From NCBI GenBank assembly GCA_021234155.1, contig JAJEKV010000015.1:3072852-3136851 (forward strand): a stretch of 64,000 nucleotides of DNA, in the 5' to 3' direction. The DNA is from Isoetes taiwanensis (lineage: Eukaryota; Streptophyta; Lycopodiopsida; Isoetales; Isoetaceae). Both the position numbers and the translations under genes were made by a program. The notes under the pieces were generated by a model. That model was not told the DNA's origin and did not search any database. It saw only the letters and a list, made by a program, of their open reading frames with translations. Shown in pieces: positions 22,748-36,000 of the stretch. The number at the start of each line of letters is the position of its first letter. Position 1 is the first letter of the stretch.

Positions 22748-23861
22748 TTTTTTTTTTTTGAAGAACTGTGTCATCAATATATTAAAAGAATGGTAATGTT
22801 ACAAAGCAAGTGAGGAGGAAGGAGAACTGCCCCAAACAGACAGCGATACCTCGACACTCCACAACAAACTCACAGAAAAACTGCAACTCTACTGCTGTAC
22901 AAACCGGCCATCACCATCTAAAACACCCAAGAAGTTCCACCAAATGGCAAACTTCCGCTCTACTGATCCCGGGAACACCAGAAAGCTTTGAAATAGCTTG
23001 TACCTGAGTCGAGGAATCGAGAGGCCTGTTTCTTGAATCCCCCGAAAGATCCACAATCGCCGCCTTCCAAATCAGCCACACCAACCAAGCCCGCATACGG
23101 ATGCAAGCTTCTTTGCCGCCGCAAGAGCGGCCAAGCACCGGATACACATGAAGTAGCAAGCTGGCGGCTAGTCAATCTCACAAAGCGAGCCCTAACCCAA
23201 TCCCGGGCAGCACGCAAGTGAGGGCATAAAACCGAGACAATGCTCCCGGTCTCACGATGAAGGCTACAACAAAGGGGTGAGAGGGCTCACACCCGCCTAA
23301 AATGACTCACAAGGGCATTCACCCCGATACATTGATTGCACCATTTGCCACGAAGCACCCTAACCTTGATTGGGGAAGTGAGCTCCATGTCCACGCCCAA
23401 ACCGGCGCCATCGAGAACCAGGAAGCTGCGCAGAGACCACTTGCACGAAGGGGCGGTGTGTCATGAATAGCCAGCACCCGGTAACAAGACCGCACAAAAC
23501 AAGAAGACACAACATCTGGATGAACCTTCTAAACCTGCACCACCACATCATCCTGAGGGACTATAGGTATGTGTAGCGGAATACTCCCCGCCACTTGTTC
23601 CCAGATAGCCCGGTCACTGCTCCTCAGGCGAAAGCGAGCTCGAAAGAACTCCCACGAAGCTAGCTGACCACCCCAATACCAATCCTCCAAGGTGAGCACA
23701 GCAGCCCGCCTCCAACGGGCCTGCGTCCGAGCATGCACGGTGGCAGCCAAGGGCAAGTGCACAAGGGGTAGAGGAACCCAGGAAAGGGGAAGAGTAGTGA
23801 TAAACTGAGGAAATTCTTCCATTTTGCTTAGTTCTTTTAAATGGTGCACGGATTTGTGCAA
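22748..23861 (-). mobile_element. 5'-truncated LINE remnant (ORF2 C-terminal region)
   Basis: A poly-T run (22748-22759) on the plus strand is the poly(A) tail of a minus-strand non-LTR element. Reading upstream on that strand gives broken pieces typical of the plant LINE ORF2 end: LTLEDWYWGGQLASWEFFRA near 23690, then LRVLRGKWCNQCIGVNALVS (about 23280-23360), LRAARDWVRARFVRLT (about 23170-23220) and LVWLIWKAAIVDLS (about 23050-23100). They lie in different frames, so the copy is dead. The reverse transcriptase core and endonuclease are absent, as expected of a 5'-truncated insertion. Confidence 0.6.
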
Positions 23862-23879
23862 TTACTAGTGGACTCTGAA

Positions 23880-24400
23880 CTTATATTAGCATTGTGGATC
23901 TCAAGATAATTGAACTTGATGTTTTGGTTTTATATGCTCTTATAAAAGGATACAAAGTGAATAGGGGCTGGTCAAATATGTTACAATCTTTCAAATGTAA
24001 TTTTGTTTTTCCATGTTTAAACAACAACATATGGGTTTAATATGTGATATGGTTTTTAGTCTTCAAAGAAATCTAGTTCATTAAATAATCGCTTTAAAAT
24101 GCATGATCTTGAATTCTTTATCTATGCTATTTATCTTTATCTCAAATGATGTACACATCTTTCTTCAAGTTCAAATCAGGGCCTAAATGGAGATGACACC
24201 TTCCTCCAATGGGTTGCATTTTGGTGGTCTTAATGTCTCCAACCGGATGTATTAAGGCTCGAGGTCTTTGTCTTATACACAGATCTAGAAAGATTTTTTT
24301 AATGTTACCTCAGCTCTCAGGTTTAACCTGCACCTTGGTTTGAGCTAAAGGTGTTTTCTAAATTTCCATTCATCAGCACTAACGCGTACAATCTGAACCC
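23880..24400. other. AT-rich spacer, nothing recognised
   Basis: No coding frame, repeat array or structured element is evident. Confidence 0.4.
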
Positions 24401-24411
24401 TGTCGAATACA

Positions 24412-24940
24412 ATGCAACAAGTTATTGAGGAAGAACTGGATGTTTATGACACATGGATCAAAGAACTAGCGGCACTGCACTACAATGAGTGCCAAATCTC
24501 AAGTCCCAACTTTGCTGTCCAGACACTCATAGCATGTATCAAAAATGCTGAAGTACATGCATTTATACATTTCACAAAGAGAAGACTCAAGTTGAGAAGA
24601 ACAATTCAGCAATCAGCTATTTTGGACATGCAATGCCACCTCGATGCCTTGGACAGATTCTGCCAGGCGACAGACATGCGCGTCAACCTGGCCAAGATTA
24701 AGATGGTTATCATATCGTCATCGCGCCAGCCAAGAATCCCTTCCATCAGTTGCCGCGGACAAAATGTAGAGGTGGCACCAAGTTTGGCACCAAGTTACAA
24801 GTAGTTTCCTTCTGCCATGTATTGGGACACTTCCATTCGACTGCGGGTGACAATAGGCTGAAAGGCACTATACGCAATTGGGTCCCATAGGCCGCTAGGT
24901 CTCCGTGGACACTAAAAACCTTCTATTCTATTCTATTCTT
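24412..24940 (+). mobile_element. LINE reverse-transcriptase fragment with (TTCTA)n tail
   Basis: The frame 24412-24804 contains MQCHLDALDRFCQATDMRVN followed by LAKIKMVIISS. This resembles the post-catalytic part of non-LTR reverse transcriptases (L-x-x-hL-x-aL-x-x-fc-x-x-x-x-l-x-vN-x-x-KTk). The catalytic YxDD block is not present. About 110 bp after the frame ends, a short tandem TTCTA tract (24921-24940) resembles a LINE 3' tail. It is a short decayed copy. Confidence 0.5.
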
Positions 24941-26200
24941 TGAAGGGCAATTTTTTGGTTACCTTTATAAATAATGGATCATAAATAAATTCCTTTTATT
25001 TTGGGTTGGAGGTATACTTAAGTGTCAGCAATATTGCAAAGTTGATCAATGGCCCGAAGCCCACCCATCGACGTTAGTTGCCACTATGCTCAACATGCTG
25101 ATAGCCACGAAATACATTGAAGACATACTAGCAGACTCACATTTGACATCATCAGAGAACCTCTGCCTTTAGGAGACGAGGGGGTACAATACAATCATCT
25201 CCGAGACGACCAATTATAAAGTGCCTGCCCAATGTCAACACATGTAGAACAACGATACTTTACAATGCCAACAAACTCGAGCTCCTCCACCACCAACAAA
25301 TCACCGAGCCCTTAGTAAGGGGCATGCTCGCGATGTTTCAAATGCAATACAAGAATTGTCGTCCAAACGATACAAGCACCACGAAGAAGACAATTCCTCT
25401 ATAAGATCTCAACCATCGCACATAGCACAACAACACCCACAACAACCTACGCCAGCGGTCAGACTATCTATTGGAGCGACTATAGATGTGCATACATGGC
25501 ATCCTCTTAAAGAATGATACATCGACGATCCATGGTGATTTATGCAAGTTTTCTTGTGGTCATATTCTCATTATGAACCCCAAATCAATAAAAGCAAGTC
25601 CACTCACTTCCACATATTGCCACACCCCAAAACAAAATGGCAATCTGCAGCACTGCATGCCCCATTAGGGTAACACAAAATCACAAGACAAAAACATGCA
25701 AATATACCCTAGGGACCGAAGATCAACCCTCCGTGCGCAACACCCTTTTTTTAACCCTCTTGTTAAGCCATTTCCAACTTCATGCAATGGGTTGTAATAT
25801 GTTTTTTTATTAGGGTAGGAGGTTGGCGAAGAGGTCTAGGTCACGGAAAACTTAGCAGCGTTCCCATGCATGTGGATTCCTAGCAGCGTCGAATCTCATC
25901 TGTAACAGTTTTGATGCGTCGGATTTGAACTTCAAATGCTTTTTAAGCTCGGGGTTTCGCTGAGATTGCATGGAAACCGCTGCCTTGAACCTTAGGTTTT
26001 CTACTGCATGAAAACCCAGATCCAAGCTGCAGGGTGATGCATATTAGGGGTTAAGAGCTAACCCGTTAGCCCCAAAAATCTGGTGCGTTAGAAGTTACCT
26101 AACGTTTGGGGTTAGTTAGGGCGTTGGCAAAATTTCACAGGTGTCCAAATTGAATTTAAAATGCCTTGTTAGAAAGCTCTTGGCGCCTACATTGGTAGAT
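24941..26200. other. Intergenic DNA upstream of the CEP135-like gene
   Basis: No gene family is recognised. A plus-strand stretch at about 25300-25520 is open and rich in H/Q/T (retroelement-like composition), but it has no diagnostic motif. The promoter of the downstream gene should lie towards the right end. Confidence 0.35.
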
Positions 26201-26204
26201 CCTC

Positions 26205-27012
26205 CTACCACTCATTCCATTCAGGTCAATAAGGTAAGTCCCTCTTGCCTGATGCTATAAGTTTCAATTTCCTCTTTGAGTTTCTTTTCTTATTGATTCC
26301 TACTATAGCTTGCCCTAATCCTTAGCTGGCTTTAGATAAACTATATCCAGCCTCGTTTGTCTTCACATAAAATTTGTGACCTGATTTTTCATTTGCATAT
26401 ATTCATTCTTACAAAAGTCGATGATCTGTTCTTCATGCCCATTTGAATCACTCGTTCTTACATAATTTTGTGGCCTGATTCTCCATTTCCATATAGCCAT
26501 TCAATCTGATATCCTTATTAGTCTGCTCATTAATAATTCTAATTTTGATAATTCTTATTGTAATTCTTATAATTCATTAACTCATTAATGCTTTCATACT
26601 TCATTTATCATGCTAGATAGATCATAGGTGGTTTTTCTGCTCTCTGTTTTGCAGGACAAGCATGCAGGAGGATCAATAGGAGGAGCTTTATACTACAAAT
26701 ATCTTCATTGATCTGTTTCATGACAGGTCCGGCAGGTTTCAGTGGATTAGTGCATGTTATATTAGTGTCCATTCAAGATTGCATATTTGCGATCAGCGCT
26801 CTTAAATCAATTAAAACATATATTACATCTCAAGGAAACAAGTTAACAGAAGCTGGATACGACTTATCTGAGTGAAACACTTTGTGCATGGCTTTTCTGG
26901 CACGTGTCATTCCATCTTGGAAGCAGAGGAACTGTTGACACTGCAGTTTACTATGCACTTGAAACATAATGGGAAATACTTTCAAGACATATAGCAAAAT
27001 CGAGTAGCAATC
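26205..27012 (+). other. Probable 5' UTR exons and leader intron of the CEP135-like gene
   Basis: A strong donor (AATAAG then GTAAGT at 26231) and an acceptor (TTTTGCAG ending at about 26654) suggest a leader intron of about 420 bp, followed by a second non-coding exon leading to the ATG at 27013. The sequence between 26655 and 27012 has stops in all frames. Placement rests on splice signals only. Confidence 0.4.
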
Positions 27013-30000
27013 ATGCCCGCGAGAGACCGATTAGGTGTGTTGGAAGTTTTGAAGGAATGGGGTTACACTAAATCCCTAAATGCCACGAGGCCGTTAGAGC
27101 CATTAGTGAATGGTCTTGATAGGGACACATTCCTATTAGTAGAGAAGCTGATACATGACTTATCAGATGAAAAAAGAAAATCTTCTGAAGGAAGGTTGCA
27201 TATTGCACAGCTGAAAGAAAATTTAAAATTGGAAGAGGAAAAGGTTAGAAAAGTACTGGCCAATATTCATCAACACAATACAAGGATTGAGACATTGGAA
27301 GATCAGCCTGGATTTGGTGAGAAGGCCGTAGACACAGTTGATGACAGGCAAAAAGGTGATGGCGATCATGTGCAACAGTGGAAAGCTCAAAGTTTACACC
27401 AGATACAAGAACTAGAACGAATGAATCAGGCACTACGATCTACTCTAAACCTGCATTCTTCATGCTTTGCTCCTGGTAAGTGCAACGGTTGAAGTTCAAT
27501 AATGAAATATTAATAATCAAGGACGGCATTTTTTTTAGCTAAATTGATGGGCACGGTGGTCATGTGGTTTGTTGCTAAGTAAACATACCTTTTATTTTCT
27601 CAGAGGGACAAGACGTCTCAAGTCCACATCAGACGGCTCATATGGAACTTTCCGCACATCTTGGTACATTAAGCATACAAGTTATCGACATTTTATTTGT
27701 TTATGCTCTTGTAGGAAGTTTCTTGACACATGACACATGGCACAGAGCCCAGAAAAGGTAAAGGTAAAACTATGATTAATGGCAAAGCTACTGCAGTGCC
27801 CAAGTTGGACTTGTTCAGGTAGTATTTACTTTGTCTTGTTGTTAGCCTCAGATTTTACTGTGGGCATATCAGACATCTGGAACATGTGTATACAGGGTTT
27901 CTGAGAAGAAATGTAAGGATTTAGAGGATGAGCTGAGACAAATGAAGGAGAATGAGGCTTCTCTTAAAAGTCAGATTTTAGTTACACAGGCAAGTTGTAC
28001 GCATTTGCTATATGGATATTTGAGTTTTTATGCAAATGACTCACAACAACTTTTATAGTAAGATGATGCCAATCCATTTTAATAGATAACCTACCTATTG
28101 GTAGAGTATTTACTGTTTAATACATGATCTATGTTGTGATACAGGAACAGCTGGCTAAGAAAGACGAGGAAATAAGTTGTCTATCTTCACTTGTAAAAAA
28201 AGGTCGGGTTAACTTTTCTCTTTTTTTTTTGTAATATCCTAGTAGATGTGTTGTTTCTAGTTTGGCAAGTTAGTATTATGATTATATGCCAGACTATGAT
28301 TTGAGCAGGGTTGTTAACCTTACGCATAGTTAATCTAGTTGCTAGTTTCTACAGATGCTTTGGGCGTGTTCAATGAATTGCCTCACGACAGGGTATTTGC
28401 ATCAAGAATATAGAAGTGTGGATTTTTCTGAAATGAGTTCAAATGGTGATTGCTTTGATGCTTCTTAGACAACCATCTGTTTTTTTCCAGCGTCTTTACT
28501 TCCGGAGTCCTATATTGAAGTCTCAATAGGCATCCATGAAAGTGACAGGTGTTAGTTAATTTTTTAATTTAATTCCTGCAGTGAAGGATGGAAATCATGG
28601 CGAATTAAACTTGCCACCCCTTTCTGGAGATATTTCTAGTACCAATGGGGTTAGTATGAGTTTCATTGCGTAACTTGTGATAAAAATATTATGATTTTAC
28701 CATTATGGAAAGATGCCTAACAGAAAGTATTATTCTTACAAACTTATCAGAGACACTATCCCTTGTCCCTTAACAATTTGTTTATTATTATTTCTTTCTT
28801 TTACATCTCTGATTTGAGAACCTCGAAAGGCTTGAATAAAACAAGGCGTACTTTTTTGATTGCCTAGAATTAGAAGAATATCCTAGACCAATCAAACCTT
28901 GCAATCTGTGTAAGCTAGGTCAGAGAATATGTCTGGGATTAGTATACCAGATCATATTTAACTTAGTGTGCTTTGTACTGCACAGGGAGATGACATCTAT
29001 GGCGAGCTACAAGTTTTACACAATAGAATTGCCGAACAAGAATCTGCATTAACTAGCCTACATGCTAATGTCGCACAGAAGCAAGAGCAACTTATTTTCC
29101 TTACGGACGAGAAGGTACCAACTATCATTTTCCTTAAGATGTGATATGCCTATATTTTTTTGAGGGACCATCTTGTTGTTCAAGTTGGGGGATCTGCTTC
29201 TTTTCTAGATAGCTGGGGAAGAATCTCTTCAGGCTTGTCAAAATGAATGCAGGCAATTAGCGGCTTGTATCAAGGTGAGGTTTCTGCCTTTAGACAATCG
29301 CCATGCTAGCAACAAAGTCTGTCTTATACTTCCTGGTGGGACTATATCCAGGAGCTTGATGAGAGCATGGCTCAGTTGAGTGAGCTCCTCGCCACTAGGA
29401 CTGCAGAACGGGATCATGCCATAGCTTGTGAGCAACAGGTGAGACATGCTGCATGAAATAACCTAGTTATGGGTAGCTTGTAGACAGGGAGTCTGGTCTT
29501 GCGAGCCGACAGTGAAGGCTAAATGTTGTGGGTTTCTATTTTTAATTTTCAAAGTGTGCCTCATATGGAGGCACTTAACATCATCACTTTCACATTACTG
29601 TCCTTTAAGCACGAGATCTATGATGATTCAGAATAATCCTTGAATTAGAAAGATGTGCACCAAGATTGCAGCTGACTTTCAGTAGGGAAATGGAATCTGT
29701 ACTTTATTTTCAAAGTAATTCATAAAGGCCATCTTATATTATGTGTTGAAAAAGTTTATAAAGTTTCTAAAGACTAGCATGTTCACAACCGCTCCCATAG
29801 GTTTGCCAAAATATGGCTCGAGCTTAAGACTATATGCGAAATATTAACGCCACCCTTCCACATCTCCAGTGCTATCTGTTGCTGCTGCAACTCCAATTAA
29901 AGTTCAGACAACTCAGCTTTTGCATTTGATGGTATGGTTACATAATAATTCATAAGACCTGTTCAATGGCAGATGCTGGAAAGACAAGCACTGATCACAT

Positions 30001-33000
30001 TGAAAACTCCTTGAATAGTCATGTTTGAATAAATTCGAGTCAGCCGTCTTGAATGCTACCAAGTGTGTTATGGCTTTCAGCTATTTTGGCAGTCCGCATT
30101 TATAGGGTAGGTTCACACCTGACGTTGTATTATGTTAAAAATTTAATTTTTAACACCACCTTGCTATGATCAAATGTCTTGCAGTTCATCGAAAAGTGCA
30201 TTCATGTGTATAAAATGTTAGGTTAGTGGCTGACATAACGAATTCAATTGAAGAGAGATTCACACCAGCAATTCTATTAGTGGCTAGTATAAGGGATTTC
30301 ATTAAAGCTAAGCTCACACATAAGTTGTTATGTTAGTGGCTGACCAAAAAAAGTTTTAAACTGTCTTAAGTATGCTCTCAGGGAGGGGTTATTATTTGCA
30401 CTACAACCATTAATATTCAATTAAGAAATTATCAATTTTTAACATAACGGAATCAGTTGTAACCATAAAGACCCCCTTAACTGCACCGGGCTTAACGGAA
30501 TTCTATAACAGGGGAGATGTGGACCTAATTGTTATTGTTTTTTGTAACTTAATTGAATTTAACCCCCTAGTGTGAATCCAGCCATTCTTCTCTGGGATTT
30601 CGCATAGAACATTTTTGGAACTGCTGCTGTGAAGTATTCAACTGCATACGGTATTTTAGACTTTTTCTTACCCTGTTTCAAATGTTGATTTGAAGGCAGT
30701 AGAAGCACAGGTGCATTCAGAGGAGGATTTCAAGAAGAATGTTGATAGCATAAGGTATTCACAATGCACCGGCTACTTCGTGACTGATGTTTGTCTTATA
30801 AATTAAAAGTAATTTCCTTTGGGTTGCAGTTTTGAACTAGAAACATCACATGCTAAGCTGGAAATGCTGCAAGCTGAGCTTGATAAGCTGATGAAGGAAC
30901 GGGAAGAAGAAAAGGAGAAGTTTAGAGTTGTTACAGTGAAATTACAAGAGCAGGGGTACGCTTTATAAATTTTCTTGTTTGTACGCGGTAACTGAATTTT
31001 GAATGTAGATAGCCGAACATGAGGTATTATGCATTTCAGGATGCGCTTAAAGAGCACAGAAAAAGACATGGAACAGTTGAAGTTGCTTGTAACTCAACTG
31101 GACACAACAAGGGAACATTTGGTTAGTATAGTCAACTATGTGCTCAAATCCTTTGTTGATTCATGATTCTTTGATGTTTTTCCAAGTGGAAAAGCTCAAA
31201 TCTAGTCTTGAACAGAACCCTTTGCTGATTATCATGATTCTTTGATATTGTCCAGGTAGAAAAGCTTAAATCCAGTCTTGAACAGAATCAACGGACTAGT
31301 GAACATTGTAGAACTATGGAAACTGAGATGCACAGGCTTGCAGAGGAAGCAGAGATCAGAAACAAAGATATCAGTAATCTTCAAGCCTTGATTGAACCAA
31401 TGGGCAAGGAGAGGAAGCACCTTCAAGCTGAGGTTTGTAGATCTATTTCCTTTTTAAACTTCCACAAGTTGTACAGTGTTGCCCTCTTTACTATGTTACA
31501 CCGTTTGGGACAGTCAAAAGAAGGTCAAAAAAGACTTCCCTGGTTGGCATATGTGTCGTCTAAAGCATTGGCAGACCAAGGTAAGCGCTGTTGGTTTTCA
31601 AGGACATCTAAATTGTTTGAGGAGATGGGTTTCCCTATGGGAAATATCCCACCTTTTCAATACAGTATAATGGATGATAATCTGAATTTTACTCAGCAAG
31701 AAATCAATCAGCTTATACGCCATGACTTGGAATATCTTTATGTTTCAAATACATGGGAAAATCCCCTCAAAGATCTGCCTGCTAAAAAGAAATTTTATAA
31801 GGATAACTTCCTAAATATATCAGCGGATGGTTTCATCATAAGGCCTGGATATTTAGATATTGATAGTGAGATACTCTATGGGGCAGTTTAGAGTGTCATC
31901 CCACCAGTTGGAGATTGAGGTTGGCAGGGCGAAAAACATTAGTCGTGAGGATCGAGGATCGGAAGTGTCCAATGTGCGATCTAAACATGGTTGAGTCAGA
32001 AGAACATTTTATTTTTACCTGCCCAACCTACTACATTATTAGAGGCAGATATCATTGTCTTTTTAGAGATCCCACATCTCTACGACAGCTGGTAGAATAT
32101 TACGATCAGAAATGTGTGTCTCACTTTGTACATGAGCTATCTCTAGACAGGAGAAATATTCTCAAACAAAAGAATCCAACGGGCCTGAAGCAAACAGAAA
32201 TAACTAATTTCTTCTCATCTGAGTCAAAGGATGATAAGATGATAGTGGACTCATCACAAAAGAGGAAGTATCCTGACCCTAAAGGGGTGACTTTGGCACT
32301 GTCTAAGAAGATAAAAAGATCAGCAGCCATGAAACATAAAAAGTCTTTCCAGAAGAGGCCAAGCATCAAGCATCAAAGCAAGCCAAGAAGGGGTATTATG
32401 AATTACTTTGCAGCAATCACAGGAACGAATGGGCTATCTCCATCAAGCCCTACCTGAGCAGATTTTTAGATTTTTAATTGTTAAACTCAATATTTTTGTT
32501 TCTATACTTTAGATAACAGGAGGGTTTTCCTCCTGGAGGTCTTGAACTCTGTTTGTGTTATGGTCTCATAGACCCTTCGGGTCTTACGTAGACGTTAATA
32601 AATCTTTCTTTCTTTCTTTCTTTCTTTCTTTGAGTGCATTCTCCTGCCCTTGATCTCGTTTATATGTTACTATGCAAATAGGTCCTGTTAATACATATGT
32701 CTCTTCTAAAGAATTGACAAAACCTAATGTATCTTGGACAGTTGGAGCATCAATTGCAAAAAGTTTCACAATTAAGAGATGAAAATAATAGGAGGGAAAA
32801 CGAATCAGTATGCCTGAAACGAGATCTTCAAACTCTGGAACAGAAATTTCAGGACGAAGTTTTAAAACATCAGCAAGCAGAGGCAAAGGTGATTTGAGTA
32901 GATATAAGTTCCATTTTCGTCCCATAATGTCCCTAATGAAATTCTAGAGGATTTGGGCTTTGCGTAAATAGACGAGCACTGTAAAATAACCTCCGCATAA

Positions 33001-36000
33001 GTATGTTAGAAGAATAATCTACAGGCAAGCTGGTTCATTTTGCATCATAGGGATTTGCATAAGAATGTTTAAATTTAAGAGCAAACCAATGGCCAAGGCT
33101 TAGTTCTAGATGCTCATCTAGCTCCAAACAATTGCAACTAACATTTTGTGCAATGATAGGGTTCTTTTTGCCTATCAATGTTCATCTGCCCTTTGAAGGA
33201 TGATGAGTCTTTGAAGACTGCATCTTTCATACATGTCATTTGGAGATAGACAAAGTACCATGTACTTTGTAGCTTTTTACCAAGCAGGTAGTATAACTTT
33301 TGGAAGCAAGAATATCTAAGAGCATCCAGTTTGCAGAGACTTCCATGTTTGTTGTAGTTGTAAGCAAAGAAGGAATTTGTACTACAACTTAGCATGAATG
33401 AAATAGAACGATTCAAGCAAAGATAGGTGTATCCATGTCACAGGCCATTTCAAGCAATCTAGATAAAGCAGGGAAAATATGACTAGAATACAACCCAAAA
33501 ATTATGCTATTGTGCAAGTAATATATAAGTTGTCTACAGATTATATCTTTAAAAGAACGACTTTCAACTGAAGAAGAAGCAAACAAATCCTGTGAAGCTA
33601 AATATTCAGCAAAGGTATTAAGGCTTGCCTTTCCTTTGTGAAACAGCAGGGCATCATATGCTTATACTTGATTCCAACATGCAGATCTTGGAGCTCCGGT
33701 CAATCACAGAAAGCTTGACTAAAATGAGTTGCGAGCAGCAAGTGAGATTTGGTATTTTTGGTTTCGTAGTTAGCTGATCCACGCATTTAAACATTTTCAA
33801 TTCACAGCTTATCAAGAGTGACCTTCAGCATGTCATGATGGAACGGGAGAACCTAGTGGATGAACTAAGGAACATGAAGTCCAAGTTAAGTTTCTCAGAG
33901 CAGGTAGCAAGTGGTTTGTTTGTTGTTGCCTAGAGATAACCTGCAATAGTTAGAATTCAAGCTCAGCACATATATATGGGTGATGCAGCTGATATATTCG
34001 AGAGATCAGGACGGTGCAGAAATGCTAAATTCATACCAAAAGCTCTATGAAGATTATGAACAGTTGAAACTTGCAGCTAGTCAAGTAGAAACAGAGGTAG
34101 GCATCAAATTAGTGAGCACTTGTGTAATATCTATACCTATGAATGGATTTGACCTGGTTGGTTTACTACCACCTGTTTCTGGTATTACTGCAGCATAACC
34201 TCCCTTGTCAAAATTTGAGGAAACTAACTTTAATGTGGTTACAGATTACATATTGGCTGATAGTTTGAACTCTAAGCATTCAGTTACATGGCTTTGCCAG
34301 ATTACCTCTTCTCAATTTTCATTGGTTGACACGTATTGTCCTGTAGTTAACTTTATCATGGCAACTAAAAGCGTTTATGGTTTGAATAAGCCTTGTTGGA
34401 TAAGCATTCTGTATATGAACGAATGTATGGTCTTTCTGTGTTGGGCGAAGTAATTGAAGGCTGAATTTTTGAACTTTGCATAGCAGAATTGATTACTTTT
34501 TGAAATTAAGATAAACAAGAACGGACCTTCACGTGGCTGTTTTGGTGCAATGACAGAACCAGCAGCTACATTTTCAGTTGCAGAGCATGGAAGAACATCT
34601 TTACCGAAGAAATCAGGAAGTCAAGTCTTTAGAGGATGGAACCCAGCGGCAAGCATCTGAAATAAAGGTAGCCACTATCTGTCATCAGTGCAAGTCCACC
34701 TGGATTTGACATTTGTGTACGTACAGAGGTTAGAGCGGGAGGCATCTCTCATGTCAAGATCAATGTCTCAACAGTCAGGTCTTTTAGAAGATTATCGCAA
34801 AGAGAAGGCTTCATTATCTGCACAGCTTGGAGCACTAAAGCAGGTCTTTTTAAATTTCCATGATGAGGCATCTTATATACAATACGACTAAATGCACCAT
34901 CCTGCAAAAAGTGGTTTTATATTTTATGTTTTTGGGTAGTTTCCAGTAGTAGCAATATTAAAAGCGGAACTCTAACAGCATCACTCTTAACATTTTTTAA
35001 CAATATTTTATGGCATAATATAGTTCATAGATTTTCTGGATTGTTGGCATATGGATATGATTGCAGGCAGCCAGTGAATTGGAACATGCGCATGAAAGCA
35101 TATCAAGGGAAGTAGCGGCTTTTGCAACAAAGAACCAGTTCTTAGCTAGTCTTGCTCAAGAGAGAACACAGGTAATGGGAACAACGTTTGTTAGGGAAGA
35201 AATGAAAATTCTAAAGGTAGAGGGTATGTGCATGCACGAGCAGATGTCAATGGATTTGCAATAAGTGAACAAAAAACCTTTTGGCAACTTTCTGAGGAAC
35301 ATTTGCATGTCCACCATTTTGTATGTCGATGCCATTTTTTGTTCCTTTGCCGCTTGATCTCGTGCTTGACCTCATGCATATCACAGAAATAGGCAAAATT
35401 GATCCCAATCCTAACTGTTGACCTTTTTCTGAACCGAAATCAGCCAGAACAAGCAAAATGGTCTCTGCTAATCCTAACCACAATTTGTTTTGGACCCAAA
35501 TCAGCCATGTTAATTTTGATCCTACTTAGGGCCCAAATTAGTTGTTGCTGTTTTTTAAGAGAGAGTCTTGAATTGATGTCTTCCACATACAACACTTCTT
35601 GGACTGTCCTATGCTCATTTATTGATTGTTGAAGTTCAATTCAACAATTTATTTAATGCAAAATCTGTATTTGAACTTCAATTTCCTGTTCCCACTTCAT
35701 CCTCTCATTATGTCTTCATTTATTCATGAGCCTGCTCAGGAAAAAAGAAGCATTCTTAGAAATAGAAACAACAGCTCTAGTAAACAGATTTCTTTATTCT
35801 TTCTAGTGGATGAGGCACAACAGAGTGGAATGACTGACAGCTCTCTGAAGAAAAGAAAACTTTATGATAAAGGAGTGACAGTAGCTAGTTAATCTCTTAT
35901 GTAATATGTATGTTAGAGGAATACATTTTTCAAAACCTTCCAAATCAAATCTTGCCCCACAGTTGCTATCAGCATTTCGGAGCTCTGATGACTCTAGTAA

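Noticed and set aside
27063-27433. Minus-strand frames opposite exon 1 of the CEP135-like gene
   Set aside because: They are antisense shadows of a well-supported spliced gene.
32739-32888. Minus-strand 113-codon frame overlapping exon 14
   Set aside because: It is a shadow of the exon and the (CTTT)n LINE tail.
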